Assembly: GCA_017962965.1 (NCBI GenBank)
Contig: JAGCUI010000066.1
Coordinates: forward strand, 1 to 41,743
Direction: 5' to 3'
DNA: 41,743 nucleotides
DNA from: Treponema sp.
GTDB lineage: Bacteria > Spirochaetota > Spirochaetia > Treponematales > Treponemataceae
Below the pieces are notes generated by a model. The model made no database searches, had not been told where the DNA came from, and was given only the letters and a program-made list of their open reading frames with translations. The position numbers were made by a program, and so were the translations under genes. Below, one piece after another: positions 14,085-24,094 of this stretch; position 1 is the stretch's first letter; every line of letters begins with the position of its first letter.

Positions 14085-15798
14085 GAGCAAGGAAATTTCT
14101 TTCCCTGTATTCTTTAAGCATCTTTTTAAAAGCTTTATCTAAGGTGTTGTAAGAAGGAATCCATGAATAAATCTGTCTCATTCCTTCTGCAGTTTTAGAA
14201 ATATCCTGTTCGTTTTCGTTGTAAATCTTTGTAAGGTTTTCTACATATTCTTTTGCAGTTACAGTGTATTCATTTTCCGAAACATCAAGTGCACTAACTT
14301 TCCACTGTTCCTTTACATAAGTAAGTGTAATAGTTCCCTTTCTGTGATTTACCATGATGTCCATAGTTTCTGGATCTGTATAAAGAACATCGTATTCAAT
14401 TTTATAATTTACTGTATCTTTATCCTGGATTTCTTTTCCGTTTTCAAATTTAACTGGCTAAGGTTTATCTTTTTTCTTTTTAAGCTCCAGAGTAAGGTCA
14501 CATGGTTCGTCATTTATATAAAGATTTGAAATTCCGTAAACGCTGTGTCTTAGAAAGCTTTCTTCGCTGTCGATTGATAAAAACCATTCTGCAGGATCTT
14601 CATAACCGCTGTCAAAGCCGTATTGCTGTCTCATCTTACCGATTACAAAAATACTGCTTACGCCTTCATTCTGTTTGGAAATCTGTTTACCGTAAGAAAC
14701 GTCGTCCATCAAGGTTGAGTCTTTTGAATTTATGCTCATGCAGTATGCTTCTATAACTTCTTTGGCTGTCTGTCCCTTTACTGTATAGCGGTCCATCTCT
14801 GTAGAATAAGTATTAAGGCCGATTATGATTACGGCAATAACACCAATAATTCCAACGATGATTCCAGCCTTGTTTCTGCGTACAAATCTTCTGAACTTAA
14901 TATGAGAAGCCTGTCTCTTTTTAAACTTCTGAACCGAAAGACTGAATTCCTCGTCCGAAAGTTTTTCGCTTTCTGCAATGTTTTTGGAATTCAACAAAAG
15001 GTCCAAAGGGAAGTCCGGAGTAGGAGTTAAGTCTTCTACATCCTTTCCTTTTTTCTTTTTACCCGGTTCCTTTACAACATCTGCATTGAGCTTTAATGCC
15101 TTGTTTATTTCGTATGCAAGCTTTTTATTTATTCCGTTGATGATGTAATTAATCGGAGTAAACTTGTGGTCCAAAAGGTCTGCATTTCTTTCGAGCGGAT
15201 CTGTTGCTGTGTAAGGCATGTTTCCTGTAATCATTTTGTATGCAATTACAGCACGCATAAAGCAAACTGCAGGAAGGTCGTAGATTGTAAGGTTGAGCCA
15301 CTGTGCCTGAATGCGTGTAAACTCAGTATCGGCAAGGCCACCGGCAGAAAATTTGTATAGATCTTCCGGCACAAAGAGGAGCCGTGTTTCGTCTTTTGTT
15401 ATGTCTACGATTATTCCGCCGGCTCCGACTAAAGGCACCTGTACATTCTGCAAAGCCGCTTGTGTAAGCATGGAACAAATTGCAAAGCCTGCATCAAAAT
15501 AGTCGTTTGATTCAGCAATGCTTAAAAAGGTTTTTGCCTTTGAAGAAAAAGGATTTTTTCCGCTGTAAAAAACAACACGGTTTTTGTTTTCCTTTGTTTC
15601 CAGGGCTAAAACATCATTAAAGCTCCATGGACTGAATTTAAAATCGTATTTTCCGTCGGATTTTTTTGAAGGAGTCTTACTTACAGCAAGTAATCCGCTT
15701 TGAGTGACAACCGAATCATAGTTGGTTTTACTAAAGCTGAGTTCTTCCATTCTTGAGTTGAGTAAAATATGTTTTGAATCAATTGTCACTAATTCCAT
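14065..15798 (-). pseudogene. Membrane protein with kinase-like region, in-frame amber codon
   Basis: A 446-codon reading frame (15798-14458) ends at TAG and continues in the same frame for 130 more codons to a TAA at 14065. The full frame would be 577 codons. The N-terminal ~300 residues vaguely resemble a degenerate kinase C-lobe (DLPAVCFMRAVIAYKMITGNMPYT) but lack HRD and DFG motifs. A single membrane segment lies at about 311-331, followed by a domain of ~245 residues when read through. TAG falls between KKKKDKP and PVKFENG inside that domain. GGAAGGTAA upstream is a good ribosome binding site. It is the third gene after hflK-hflC. Most likely a nonsense mutation or sequence error. Confidence 0.7.
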
Positions 15799-15804
15799 AA
15801 AAAA

Positions 15805-16776
15805 TTACCTTCCGTTTACACCATATAAGTAATCAAAGTAATCCATCTTTGTACTGTAGGTTGCATTATATCCTTTTAAAGTCTTTTTGTAAGATTCCAT
15901 ACTCTTCCAGAAGGTATAGAATTCAGGGTCTTTGTTGTATGCTTCTGCGTAAATCTTTGCAGCTTCTGCATCTGCATCACCCTTGATTTTTTCTGCTCTT
16001 GTATAAGCTTCTGATTCAATTCTTCTTTTTTCGTTTTCAAGTTTACCAAGCCATTCAGCTTTTTTACCTTCACCGCTTGAACGGAATTTCTGAGCAATCT
16101 GCTTACGTTCAGAAACCATTCTCTGATAAACTGAATCTGTCATTGAATCTGTGTATTTAATCTGGCGTGGAACAATATCAATAATTTCAATTCCGTAGCC
16201 TGCAACTGCCTTCTGAGAAAGCTCGAGCATCTGGCTGCACAAAACATTTCTTCCGATTTTAATGCTTTCTGTAGAATTAATATCTGTCTGCAGTGTTATT
16301 TCTGAATCTTCCGAAACTTCTGTTACTTCACTTTCATTTATGATATTCGAAGAGCGTACAATTTCGTTGAGCTTGTTCTGTGTAATTACAGTTCGGCACG
16401 AAGCATCTATAATGTCGCTTAATTTGTTATAGCATGAATCAAGCTTGATGAAAGTTTTATAGAATGCCTTAGGATCTGTAATCTTCCAGCGGGCAGTAAT
16501 GTCTGCAATTATGGAAAGATTATCAAGGGTCTGGATTTCCTTTGTGTCACCATCGATAGAAAGAATTTTCTTTGGGAAAACTTCGAGCTGATCAATAAAA
16601 GGAATCTTAAAATAAAGTCCTGCTTCTGAATGAGAGCATACGATATTTTCAAATCTGATTACTACTACCTGATCTCCTTCGTCTACAATGTAGAAAGGCT
16701 TTGCAAGAACACATACAACGGCAATAATAACTACTGTTAAAACTAAAGTGATAATTTTCTTTACTTTTGAAGCCAT
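15805..16776 (-). CDS. hflC: Protease modulator HflC
   Basis: 323 residues: an N-terminal membrane anchor (about 7-26), then an SPFH/prohibitin domain starting VDEGDQVVVIRFENIV, and a C-terminal coiled coil rich in Glu/Ala (EKRRIESEAYTRAEKIKGDADAEAAKIYAEAY). HflC with HflK forms a large cage in the inner membrane that holds and modulates the FtsH protease. An insertion of ~30 residues (NESEVTEVSEDSEITLQTDIN, about 157-177) lies in the SPFH domain. A GGAGG site is 11 nt before ATG, inside the hflK 3' end. Confidence 0.92.
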   Translation of the reverse strand: MASKVKKIITLVLTVVIIAVVCVLAKPFYIVDEGDQVVVIRFENIVCSHSEAGLYFKIPFIDQLEVFPKKILSIDGDTKEIQTLDNLSIIADITARWKITDPKAFYKTFIKLDSCYNKLSDIIDASCRTVITQNKLNEIVRSSNIINESEVTEVSEDSEITLQTDINSTESIKIGRNVLCSQMLELSQKAVAGYGIEIIDIVPRQIKYTDSMTDSVYQRMVSERKQIAQKFRSSGEGKKAEWLGKLENEKRRIESEAYTRAEKIKGDADAEAAKIYAEAYNKDPEFYTFWKSMESYKKTLKGYNATYSTKMDYFDYLYGVNGR

Positions 16777-16777
16777 A

Positions 16778-17728
16778 TTAGTTTTTTCCTCCTTCGTTCA
16801 AATCTTTATAAGGGAGTACATTTTTAAGTTCGCTGTCCAGAATAGTTGGTTTTGTTTCGTCGCTAAAGATTTCTTCCATTGTTTCAAGGTAGATTCTTTC
16901 TTTAGTTACTCTTGGACTTCGTTTGTATTCTTCGTAAACAGAGTTGAATCTTGCAACATCACCCTTTGCCTGGTTAATACGTTCTGTAGCATAACCTTCT
17001 GCAATCTGTTCCTGGCGTTTTGCTTCACCTTCTGCCTTTGGAATTTCGTTGTTGTAAGCTTCCTTACCTTCGTTAATAGAGCTTTCCATTTCCTGCATTG
17101 CTTTTGTAACATCGATGAATGAATCGCGAACCCCTTCCGGAGCAATGATATTCTGGAACTGAATGTTTGTTACAACAATACCAAGCCCGATTTTATCGAA
17201 GGTTTCGTTCATCATTGTAATGCCGGCTTCGCTGATTGGAATACGTGCATTACTCAAAACATTCTGAATACTTCTGTCGCCAATCAAAGTGCTGATTACA
17301 GAGCGTGAAACATCGTCGATAGTGTTTTCTCTTTCCTTTACATTAAAAAGCCATTTTACAGGATCATTAATGCGGTAATAGATAGTCCATTCAACCTCAA
17401 CAAGATTCAGGTCTCCTGTGAGCATTGTAGATTCTTCTGTAATATTGTTTCTGTATTCGTTGTTTCTTCCGGCCTTAGTTGTGCGGAATCCATATTGCTT
17501 TGTTAATTCAACTGTTACAGGAACGTTATAATGCTTGTCTATTCCAAAAGGAAGCTTTAAATGAGGGCCTGCACCCACTGTTTTTATGTATTTACCAAAA
17601 CGTGTAACTACTGCCTGTTCTGTAGCAGAAACCATATAAAAGCTGGTAACGCCTGCAAGAACAATTAAGGCAAGAATTACAATCCATTTAACGGAAAAAC
17701 CTTTTTTCTTTGCTTTCTGTTCGTCCAT
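16778..17728 (-). CDS. hflK: FtsH protease activity modulator HflK
   Basis: 316 residues: a basic N-terminus, a membrane anchor (about 14-33), then the SPFH domain with SATEQAVVTRFGKYIKTVGAG and LKLPFGID, and a helical C-terminus (EAKRQEQIAEGYATERINQAKGD). It lacks the long Gly-rich N-terminus of enterobacterial HflK. It partners HflC, encoded one base after its stop. AAGGAG lies 13 nt before ATG. Upstream (17729-17853) is an AT-rich region shared with the divergent DUF4230 gene. Confidence 0.92.
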   Translation of the reverse strand: MDEQKAKKKGFSVKWIVILALIVLAGVTSFYMVSATEQAVVTRFGKYIKTVGAGPHLKLPFGIDKHYNVPVTVELTKQYGFRTTKAGRNNEYRNNITEESTMLTGDLNLVEVEWTIYYRINDPVKWLFNVKERENTIDDVSRSVISTLIGDRSIQNVLSNARIPISEAGITMMNETFDKIGLGIVVTNIQFQNIIAPEGVRDSFIDVTKAMQEMESSINEGKEAYNNEIPKAEGEAKRQEQIAEGYATERINQAKGDVARFNSVYEEYKRSPRVTKERIYLETMEEIFSDETKPTILDSELKNVLPYKDLNEGGKN

Positions 17729-17841
17729 TCCAGAATCTCCTTAAAAATTTATAAACTAAGCTGCACTTAAAGTTTAAAAATGTGATATATCAAAGATAGT
17801 AAAATAAAAATAAAAAAACAACAAATTTTTTTTAAGTAATG

Positions 17842-17847
17842 TATAAT
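17842..17847 (+). promoter_or_regulatory. -10 element of DUF4230 gene
   Basis: A perfect TATAAT ends 6 nt before the ATG at 17854. It lies inside the apparent coding extension that begins at ATG 17839, arguing that the upstream ATG is not the start. The -35 is not recognisable. Confidence 0.6.
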
Positions 17848-17853
17848 ATTAGT

Positions 17854-18489
17854 ATGAGTGAAGAAAAAACAAACCAGTCAAAACCTGTAAAGGTAAAAAA
17901 AGTAAAGACAGTCAGGGTAAACGGCCCGGTTTCCCGCTTTTTAACAAAGATTATCATTATTCTCATCCTTATTCTTGGTATTATGGGTTTTGCGTATTTT
18001 GGATGGAAGAAGAATCAGAATCCGGAAGTTACTAAAAGCTACGTGCTTGTAAAGGAATCTTTAACCTACTGGCAGGAATTTGTTACATTAAAATACAGAT
18101 ACAGCGATATTGTTTCCATCAAAAAAGAAGGATTTCTTTCTAAAAGCTATGCTCTTGTAAAATATTCAGGCATTGTAAGAGCAGGAATCCCTGATTTAAC
18201 TCAGTGTGATATTAAAGTCTCTTCCGACGGAAAATCACTTACAATTACTTTACCCGAGGCAGAAATTTTGGGAAACGAGATTGAATCAGAGCAGGTATTC
18301 GACGAGCAGCACAGTATCTTTGTTCCTCTTAAAATGGACGAAGTTTTTGCAGAGATTGAAAATTCCAAGGATATTGCACTTGCAGAGCTTTTGGACGACG
18401 GATTATTAAATGATGCCCGCGATTATGCAAAGAAAATCCTTACTCAAATCTTTTTAACTGCCGGTTTTGAATCTGTAGAAGTAAATTAA
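17854..18489 (+). CDS. DUF4230 domain membrane protein
   Basis: 211 residues from the start chosen here. A Lys-rich cytoplasmic N-terminus precedes a single membrane segment (IIIILILILGIMGFAYFGW, about 34-52), then a DUF4230-like domain (LVKESLTYWQEFVTLKYRYSDIV, LVKYSGIVRAGIPDL, ITLPEAEIL). Function is unknown. An in-frame ATG at 17839 would add MYNIS, but TATAAT overlaps it, so the ATGAGTGAAG start at 17854 is preferred and implies a leaderless transcript. It is transcribed divergently from hflK. Confidence 0.8.
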   Translation: MSEEKTNQSKPVKVKKVKTVRVNGPVSRFLTKIIIILILILGIMGFAYFGWKKNQNPEVTKSYVLVKESLTYWQEFVTLKYRYSDIVSIKKEGFLSKSYALVKYSGIVRAGIPDLTQCDIKVSSDGKSLTITLPEAEILGNEIESEQVFDEQHSIFVPLKMDEVFAEIENSKDIALAELLDDGLLNDARDYAKKILTQIFLTAGFESVEVN

Positions 18490-18502
18490 TTAATTTAGAT
18501 AA

Positions 18503-18531
18503 TTGATAGATTATTAAATCCGTAATAAAAT
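18503..18531 (+). promoter_or_regulatory. Promoter of LRR gene, leaderless
   Basis: TTGATA (18503-18508), exactly 17 nt, then TAAAAT (18526-18531). ATG is at 18539, 7 nt after the -10, with no ribosome binding site. Confidence 0.6.
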
Positions 18532-18538
18532 AGAAGGC

Positions 18539-20188
18539 ATGGAAAAGATTTTTATTCAGAAAGACGGACTCCTTTATACGCCTGACGGTAAAACAATCCT
18601 GGGAGTTGATATCGAATCAAATGCCTTTACGGGGAAAGTTCCATACGGAGCTAAAGCAATTGATGAAGAAGTATTCAATGAATGCCCGTATGAATCCATA
18701 TCTCTTCCAGACTCAATTGAAAGTCTTGGATACAGACTCTTTGCAAATTCAGAAAATCTTGAAACAGTAAAGCTTCCTCCAGAGATTAAAGAGCTTCCTC
18801 CATACATGTTCTCGGGCTGTAAAAGCTTAACCAAAGTTTATATGCCTAATGAATTAAATGGATTTCCTGAAGGTCTTTTTAATGAATGTATAAGCCTCGA
18901 AGAAATACCGTTTAGAGCAGGAATCACAGTTCTTCCACAGTATGTCTTTTCCAGATGTTCAAACCTTCGCTCTCTTGTAATACCAAATACAGTAAAGAGA
19001 ATTGAATCAAATGCCGCTTCATACTGTACAGCCCTTACAGCGCTTGTGCTCCCGGCTTCTCTTGAATATCTTTCAGACAGTGCTTTTGAAGGCTGTACCT
19101 CACTTCATAATATCCGTATAGACGGAAGCAATAAAATCTTTTATGTAAGTGAAGAAGACGGTTGTCTTTACGAGCACACAGCAGACGGAGATAAATTACG
19201 CATAGCAACCTCGGCAATTCAAAAGCAGCAGGTAGCATTCTTTAAGGATAATGTTGATGATGAATCGGATGATTTCTTTTCGGACGAAGATTTTGACGAA
19301 ATTGATGAAACATTCAGCGCAACAGTTTTACCTACAGATGAAGAAACACAGAATCTTGTTCAACAGGATAATATAACTCAACAGATAACAGAAAGTATGA
19401 CAGAAGAAACAGAGCCTCAGGTTCAAGACACAATGGAACCTGAAGAAGAGGAAACAGAACAGGCTCTGGGACTTGCCGAAGAAGAAAAGGAGATTATGAT
19501 GGGCACCGAAGAAGATGTAGACGGAATGCTAGAAGATATTATGAACGAAGAAAAACAGCGTGATACAGTTGCTTCGGATGTTCTTGTAGACGAAAAAGAA
19601 ACTCAGGTTTTGAGCCAGATGATGGATGTTATGAATGACACACCGGCTCCAAGTCAGGAATCAAAGGTTTCTGATGAAGAGCTTGTAAATCTTTTAAGTC
19701 CTAACGATAAGCCTCAAAAGCTTGATGATACAGAACAGAAAATCAAGATTCTTACACAGTCTGTTAAACAGTACAAAATACTTGCATTTAATCCACAGGG
19801 AGAGCTTCCTGCAAAAACTGATTTGTTTGTAATTGCAGAAAACCTTATTACAGATAATCAGGGTAACAAGGTATTTACACCAAAGCTTCTTCGCTGCTGT
19901 AATACATTTGCACATATTCAGAATTTTAAGAGGGTAGTGCTTTTATACGGACTTCCTTTTGAAAACCCTGAGTTTGAAAATTTCTATTCAGGCTTTATGG
20001 CTACAAAAAACATTGTTCTTGCCTGCGAAGCCCAGAGCCCTGCAACTCTTTCTGAATACGCAAAGGCTATCTGTAAGGAATCAAGAATCAGCCTCCAGAA
20101 GGAAGACCTTGTAACTCAGAGAAAGAGAATCAGTACAAAGAATAATTCAATGGTAAAACTGGTAATCCAGGATATTTACGAAGACTAA
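18539..20188 (+). CDS. Leucine-rich-repeat (BspA-type) protein
   Basis: 549 residues without a signal peptide. Residues ~25-200 hold about six LRR_5/BspA-type repeats (for example LPDSIESLGYRLFANSENL, LPPEIKELPPYMFSGCKSL, IPNTVKRIESNAASYCTAL). A long acidic linker follows (~235-375, many Glu/Asp). A C-terminal ~160-residue domain (KIKILTQSVKQYKILAFNP and onward) is not recognised. BspA-type repeats are common in Treponema surface proteins, but the missing signal peptide suggests a cytoplasmic scaffold here. It may be co-transcribed with ilvD, 24 nt downstream. Confidence 0.8.
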   Translation: MEKIFIQKDGLLYTPDGKTILGVDIESNAFTGKVPYGAKAIDEEVFNECPYESISLPDSIESLGYRLFANSENLETVKLPPEIKELPPYMFSGCKSLTKVYMPNELNGFPEGLFNECISLEEIPFRAGITVLPQYVFSRCSNLRSLVIPNTVKRIESNAASYCTALTALVLPASLEYLSDSAFEGCTSLHNIRIDGSNKIFYVSEEDGCLYEHTADGDKLRIATSAIQKQQVAFFKDNVDDESDDFFSDEDFDEIDETFSATVLPTDEETQNLVQQDNITQQITESMTEETEPQVQDTMEPEEEETEQALGLAEEEKEIMMGTEEDVDGMLEDIMNEEKQRDTVASDVLVDEKETQVLSQMMDVMNDTPAPSQESKVSDEELVNLLSPNDKPQKLDDTEQKIKILTQSVKQYKILAFNPQGELPAKTDLFVIAENLITDNQGNKVFTPKLLRCCNTFAHIQNFKRVVLLYGLPFENPEFENFYSGFMATKNIVLACEAQSPATLSEYAKAICKESRISLQKEDLVTQRKRISTKNNSMVKLVIQDIYED

Positions 20189-20212
20189 AATCTACCTAAG
20201 AAGGTTTACAAA

Positions 20213-21898
20213 ATGAAAAGTGATAACGCAAAAAAGGGAGTAGAAAGAGCTCCTCACAGATCTTTATTTTATGCAATGGGCTACACAGATGAAGAACTTG
20301 ACCGTCCTTTAGTTGGTGTATGCTGTGCCAAAAACGAAATTATTCCGGGGCACATTGAACTTGACCGTATTGCCCAGGCTGTAAAAGACGGAATCAGAAT
20401 GGCAGGTGGAACTCCTGTTGAATTTCCTGCTATTGGTGTTTGCGATGGTATTGCAATGGGCCACGAAGGCATGAAATATTCTCTTGTTACACGCGAACTC
20501 ATTGCAGATTCAATCGAATGTATGACAAAGGCACACCAGTTTGATGCTCTTGTTTTTATTCCTAACTGCGACAAAATTGTTCCTGGTATGCTCATGGCTG
20601 CAGCAAGACTTGATTTACCTTCTGTTTTTGTAAGCGGTGGACCAATGATGCCGGGACGTCTTCCTGGAAACGATAAATCAAATCCATATTCGGGAAGAGA
20701 TCTTTCTCTCACAGATATGTTCGAAGCTGTTGGAGCATTTGCTTCAGGAAAAATCACAAAGGAACAGCTTAGGGAAATGGAGCTTTCTGCCTGTCCTGGT
20801 TGCGGGGCATGCTCCGGTATGTTTACTGCAAACTCAATGAACTGTCTTACAGAAGTTTTGGGACTCGGTCTTCCTGGAAACGGAACTATTCCTGCTGTAA
20901 CCGGAAAAAGAATTGCACTTGCAAAAAAAGCCGGCATGCAGGTTATGGAAATGTTCAATAAAAAAATCACTGCAAGAAGAATGTTCACTTTAGAAAACTT
21001 TAAAAATGCACTTGCAGCAGATATGGCACTGGGATGTTCTTCAAATACAATTTTACACGTTCCTGCAATTGCTCACGAAGCTGGAATCCAGATTGACTTA
21101 CAGATGATAAACGATATTTCAAACAGAACTCCAAATCTCTGTCACTTAGCACCTGCTGGCCACACCTTTATGTGCGAGCTTGATCAGGCAGGAGGAGTAC
21201 AGGCAGTTTTGGCAGAGCTTGCAAAGAAAAAGCTTATTAACACAAAGCTCATCACTGTAACCGGAAAAACAATTGCAGAAAACATTAAAAAGGTAACAAA
21301 CAGAAATACAGATGTTATTCGCCCTATAGATAAACCGTTCAGCAACAACGGCGGAATTGCAATCCTTTTTGGAAATCTTGCTCCAAACGGAACAGTTGTA
21401 AAACGCTCTGCATGTGCAAAAGAACTTATGAAGCACACAGGTCCTGCACGTGTATTTAATGACGAAAGCGAAGCAATGAAGGCCGTACAGAACCAGGAAA
21501 TTCAAAAAGGCGATGTTGTTGTAATCCGCTACGAAGGTCCAAAGGGAGGACCTGGAATGAGGGAAATGCTTGCAGTAACCGCAGCTCTTGCAGGACAGGG
21601 ACTTGATAAGGATGTAGTTTTAATTACAGACGGAAGATTCAGCGGAGCTACAAGAGGTGCATCTTTGGGACACTGTTCTCCAGAAGCTGCAGACGGCGGT
21701 CCGATAGCCCTTGTTCAGGAAGGTGATAAGATTTCCATCGACATCAACGCATATAAAATCACACTACAAGTAAGCGAAAAAGAGCTTGAAGAAAGAAGAA
21801 AAGTCTGGAAGGCTCCAAAGCCAAAGGTAAGCACAGGATACCTTGCAAGATACGCAAAACTTGTTTCAAGTGCAGATAAAGGCGCTATCCTTCAATAA
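20213..21898 (+). CDS. ilvD: Dihydroxy-acid dehydratase
   Basis: 561 residues, the usual length. IlvD converts dihydroxy-isovalerate or dihydroxy-methylvalerate to the 2-keto acids of valine and isoleucine synthesis, using an Fe-S cluster. The cluster cysteines sit in [21 protein letters not shown] and [21 protein letters not shown]. The C-terminal GGPGMREML and [15 protein letters not shown] motifs are intact. AAGAAGG precedes ATG. No other ilv genes are in the window, so it may supply keto acids together with genes elsewhere. Confidence 0.97.
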   Translation: MKSDNAKKGVERAPHRSLFYAMGYTDEELDRPLVGVCCAKNEIIPGHIELDRIAQAVKDGIRMAGGTPVEFPAIGVCDGIAMGHEGMKYSLVTRELIADSIECMTKAHQFDALVFIPNCDKIVPGMLMAAARLDLPSVFVSGGPMMPGRLPGNDKSNPYSGRDLSLTDMFEAVGAFASGKITKEQLREMELSACPGCGACSGMFTANSMNCLTEVLGLGLPGNGTIPAVTGKRIALAKKAGMQVMEMFNKKITARRMFTLENFKNALAADMALGCSSNTILHVPAIAHEAGIQIDLQMINDISNRTPNLCHLAPAGHTFMCELDQAGGVQAVLAELAKKKLINTKLITVTGKTIAENIKKVTNRNTDVIRPIDKPFSNNGGIAILFGNLAPNGTVVKRSACAKELMKHTGPARVFNDESEAMKAVQNQEIQKGDVVVIRYEGPKGGPGMREMLAVTAALAGQGLDKDVVLITDGRFSGATRGASLGHCSPEAADGGPIALVQEGDKISIDINAYKITLQVSEKELEERRKVWKAPKPKVSTGYLARYAKLVSSADKGAILQ

Positions 21899-21903
21899 AA
21901 AAA

Positions 21904-21931
21904 TGGACAAATTCATATTTTGAGATATAAT
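21904..21931 (+). promoter_or_regulatory. Promoter of chemoreceptor gene
   Basis: TGGACA (21904-21909), a 16-nt spacer, then TATAAT (21926-21931), with a second TATAAT at 21932-21937. This leaves a leader of about 35 nt with AGAGGAG before ATG 21975. It looks like sigma70 rather than flagellar sigma28. Confidence 0.6.
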
Positions 21932-21974
21932 TATAATGATATAGTTTAATCATTGTTTCTTAAGAGGAGTTTTT

Positions 21975-24077
21975 ATGCTTGAAGAGATTTCACAGAATAT
22001 TAAAGAGGAAATAAAAGAGAAAAAAGCCAGTCTTGCTAAGCGTTACGGTGTTTTTATCTTCATCTTAGTAATCATTTTAATGGCACTTTTGCTTTTTATA
22101 AGCTCTGCTATTGTTACTTCATGGATTGATAAATCATACGACGGTATGGCAAAGGAAGTTGTTGCAGGTCGTTCGGCAGAAATCGTTAAATGGATTGATG
22201 TTTATAAAAACGACTTAAAGGTTTATTCCGATGCTGATGTTGTTAAAACAGGTGATCCTGACCAGATTATTGCATGGCTTCAGAAACACACAGAATTAAG
22301 AAATCCTGATTATGACTATATGTTCTTCTGTACTACCGAAGGTACTTCTTACCGTGATACCGGTCTTGTTGGTGGAAAGGGTGCCTTAGTAGAACGTGAT
22401 TACCATAAAGCAATGATTAATGATAAAAAAGATATCTTTGTTGGAAACATGGTTCTTTCAAAGACATCCGGAAAATATGTACTTCCAATTGCACGTTCAG
22501 CAAGAGATAGAAACGGAAGAGTTTGCGGTTACTTTGTTGGTATGCTTGGTCTTGATGCTATTAAAGCAGAAATCGGAAACTTTGCAATCGGAAAAGACGG
22601 ATACTTCTTCCTTGCAGACCGCAGTGAAACAATCATCGCTCACAGAATTAACGAAATGGTTTTGCAGAAGCTTGATGTATATCCGGAAATCAAACAGATT
22701 CTTGCTACAAATGAAACAAAAACTGCATTACAGATTGATGTAACAGACTGTTTTGCCTATGTTCAGAAAATCCCTGAATTGGACTTTGTAACAGGTTACA
22801 TTGTTTCAGAAGAGCAGATGCGCGAAGCCGTAGAACACTCAGAAAGAGTAATCATTATTTCAGGTATCGTAATCGGTCTTGTTCTTTTGATTGCATTCAT
22901 CATCATCATTGGAAAGATTATTGGACGTCTTAACGCAGTAAATAAACTCATCCTCGAACTTTCAACAGGTTCTGCAGACTTAACAAAACGTCTTACAGTT
23001 AATCATAACGATGAAATCGGAGCTCTTGTTGAATCGGTTAATAAGTTCCTCGAAAAGTTCCACTCAATTATGATTACCGTAAAAGGCTCAGAACAGAATC
23101 TTACAGGTGCGGGCGAAACCCTCATCAACGAAATTACAACTACAACTTCTACAATCAGCCAGATGGCAGACAATATCAGCGTAGTAAACGCACAGGTTAA
23201 AAACCAGGCACAGAGTGTTGATAACTCAGCAACTGCAATCACACAGATTACAAGAAACATCGACTCTCTGGACAACATGATTCAGTCTCAGGCTTCAAGC
23301 GTAGAAGAAGCATCTGCAGCTGTAGAAGAAATGATTGGAAACATCAACTCTGTAGATAAGTCAGTTATGAAGATGGTAGAAGCATTCAATGTACTTGAAG
23401 CAGATACTAAGAACGGAATCGACAAGAACTCTTCTGTAAACTCTCTTATTCAGCGTATTGCAGAACAGTCAACATCAATGGTTGATGCCAACACCACAAT
23501 TCAGAACATCGCAGAACAGACAAACCTTCTTGCTATGAACGCTGCAATCGAAGCGGCTCACGCTGGTGAAGCAGGTAAGGGATTCTCGGTAGTTGCCGAC
23601 GAAATTCGTAAGCTTGCCGAAACCTCTGCAGAACAGTCTAACAAGATTGGTGAAGAGCTTACTAACATCCAGAATGGTATTGAAAATGTAGTAGAAGCAT
23701 CTTCTGAATCAGAACATTCATTCCAGGCTGTTTCTAACCGTATTAATATGACCAACGAAATCATCTCTCAGATTCGTGGTGCCATGGAAGAACAGCAGGC
23801 CGGATCACATCAGATTCTTCAGGCTTTGCAGTCTATGAACGACAGTACAACAGAAGTACGTGGTGCTGCTTCAGAAATGACTAAGGGTGGTGAAGCAATC
23901 ATGAAGGACGTTCAGCTATTAAAGGAAAGTATGGCAAACGTAGAAAATGCTGTATCAGAAATTCACGAAGGTACAAACTATGTAAATGAAAGTACTAACA
24001 AGCTCCGCGAAATTTCTGCACAGTTCACAGATTCTATCCGCCAGATTGGAAATGACGTTGGACAATTTACAGTATAG
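21975..24077 (+). CDS. Methyl-accepting chemotaxis protein
   Basis: 700 residues: membrane segment 1 (~25-48), a dCache-type periplasmic sensor (~50-285), membrane segment 2 (~292-314), HAMP, and a signalling domain with the conserved hairpin tip ([35 protein letters not shown]). Such receptors signal through CheW/CheA to the flagellar motor. The sensor lacks the classical amino-acid-binding motif that I would look for in the first dCache module, so the ligand is unknown. No C-terminal CheR-binding pentapeptide is present. The ribosome binding site AGAGGAG is good. Confidence 0.96.
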   Translation: MLEEISQNIKEEIKEKKASLAKRYGVFIFILVIILMALLLFISSAIVTSWIDKSYDGMAKEVVAGRSAEIVKWIDVYKNDLKVYSDADVVKTGDPDQIIAWLQKHTELRNPDYDYMFFCTTEGTSYRDTGLVGGKGALVERDYHKAMINDKKDIFVGNMVLSKTSGKYVLPIARSARDRNGRVCGYFVGMLGLDAIKAEIGNFAIGKDGYFFLADRSETIIAHRINEMVLQKLDVYPEIKQILATNETKTALQIDVTDCFAYVQKIPELDFVTGYIVSEEQMREAVEHSERVIIISGIVIGLVLLIAFIIIIGKIIGRLNAVNKLILELSTGSADLTKRLTVNHNDEIGALVESVNKFLEKFHSIMITVKGSEQNLTGAGETLINEITTTTSTISQMADNISVVNAQVKNQAQSVDNSATAITQITRNIDSLDNMIQSQASSVEEASAAVEEMIGNINSVDKSVMKMVEAFNVLEADTKNGIDKNSSVNSLIQRIAEQSTSMVDANTTIQNIAEQTNLLAMNAAIEAAHAGEAGKGFSVVADEIRKLAETSAEQSNKIGEELTNIQNGIENVVEASSESEHSFQAVSNRINMTNEIISQIRGAMEEQQAGSHQILQALQSMNDSTTEVRGAASEMTKGGEAIMKDVQLLKESMANVENAVSEIHEGTNYVNESTNKLREISAQFTDSIRQIGNDVGQFTV

Positions 24078-24092
24078 GTGTATAATTCACCT
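24076..24092 (+). promoter_or_regulatory. -10 element inside a small palindrome before the lipase gene
   Basis: TATAAT (24081-24086) lies between AGGTG and CACCT arms, 8 nt before the ATG at 24095. The -35 (TTGGAC at 24058, with a 17-nt spacer) is weak. The palindrome could be an operator or a small terminator for the chemoreceptor gene. Confidence 0.45.
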
Positions 24093-24094
24093 GT

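Noticed and set aside
14458..14460. Pyrrolysine or recoded TAG
   Set aside because: TAG ends several ordinary genes here, and no pyl genes or matching tRNA are in the window. A nonsense mutation is simpler.
20281..20988. 235-codon antisense frame inside ilvD
   Set aside because: It mirrors a strongly conserved gene and has no recognisable protein features. Long antisense frames are expected from codon bias.
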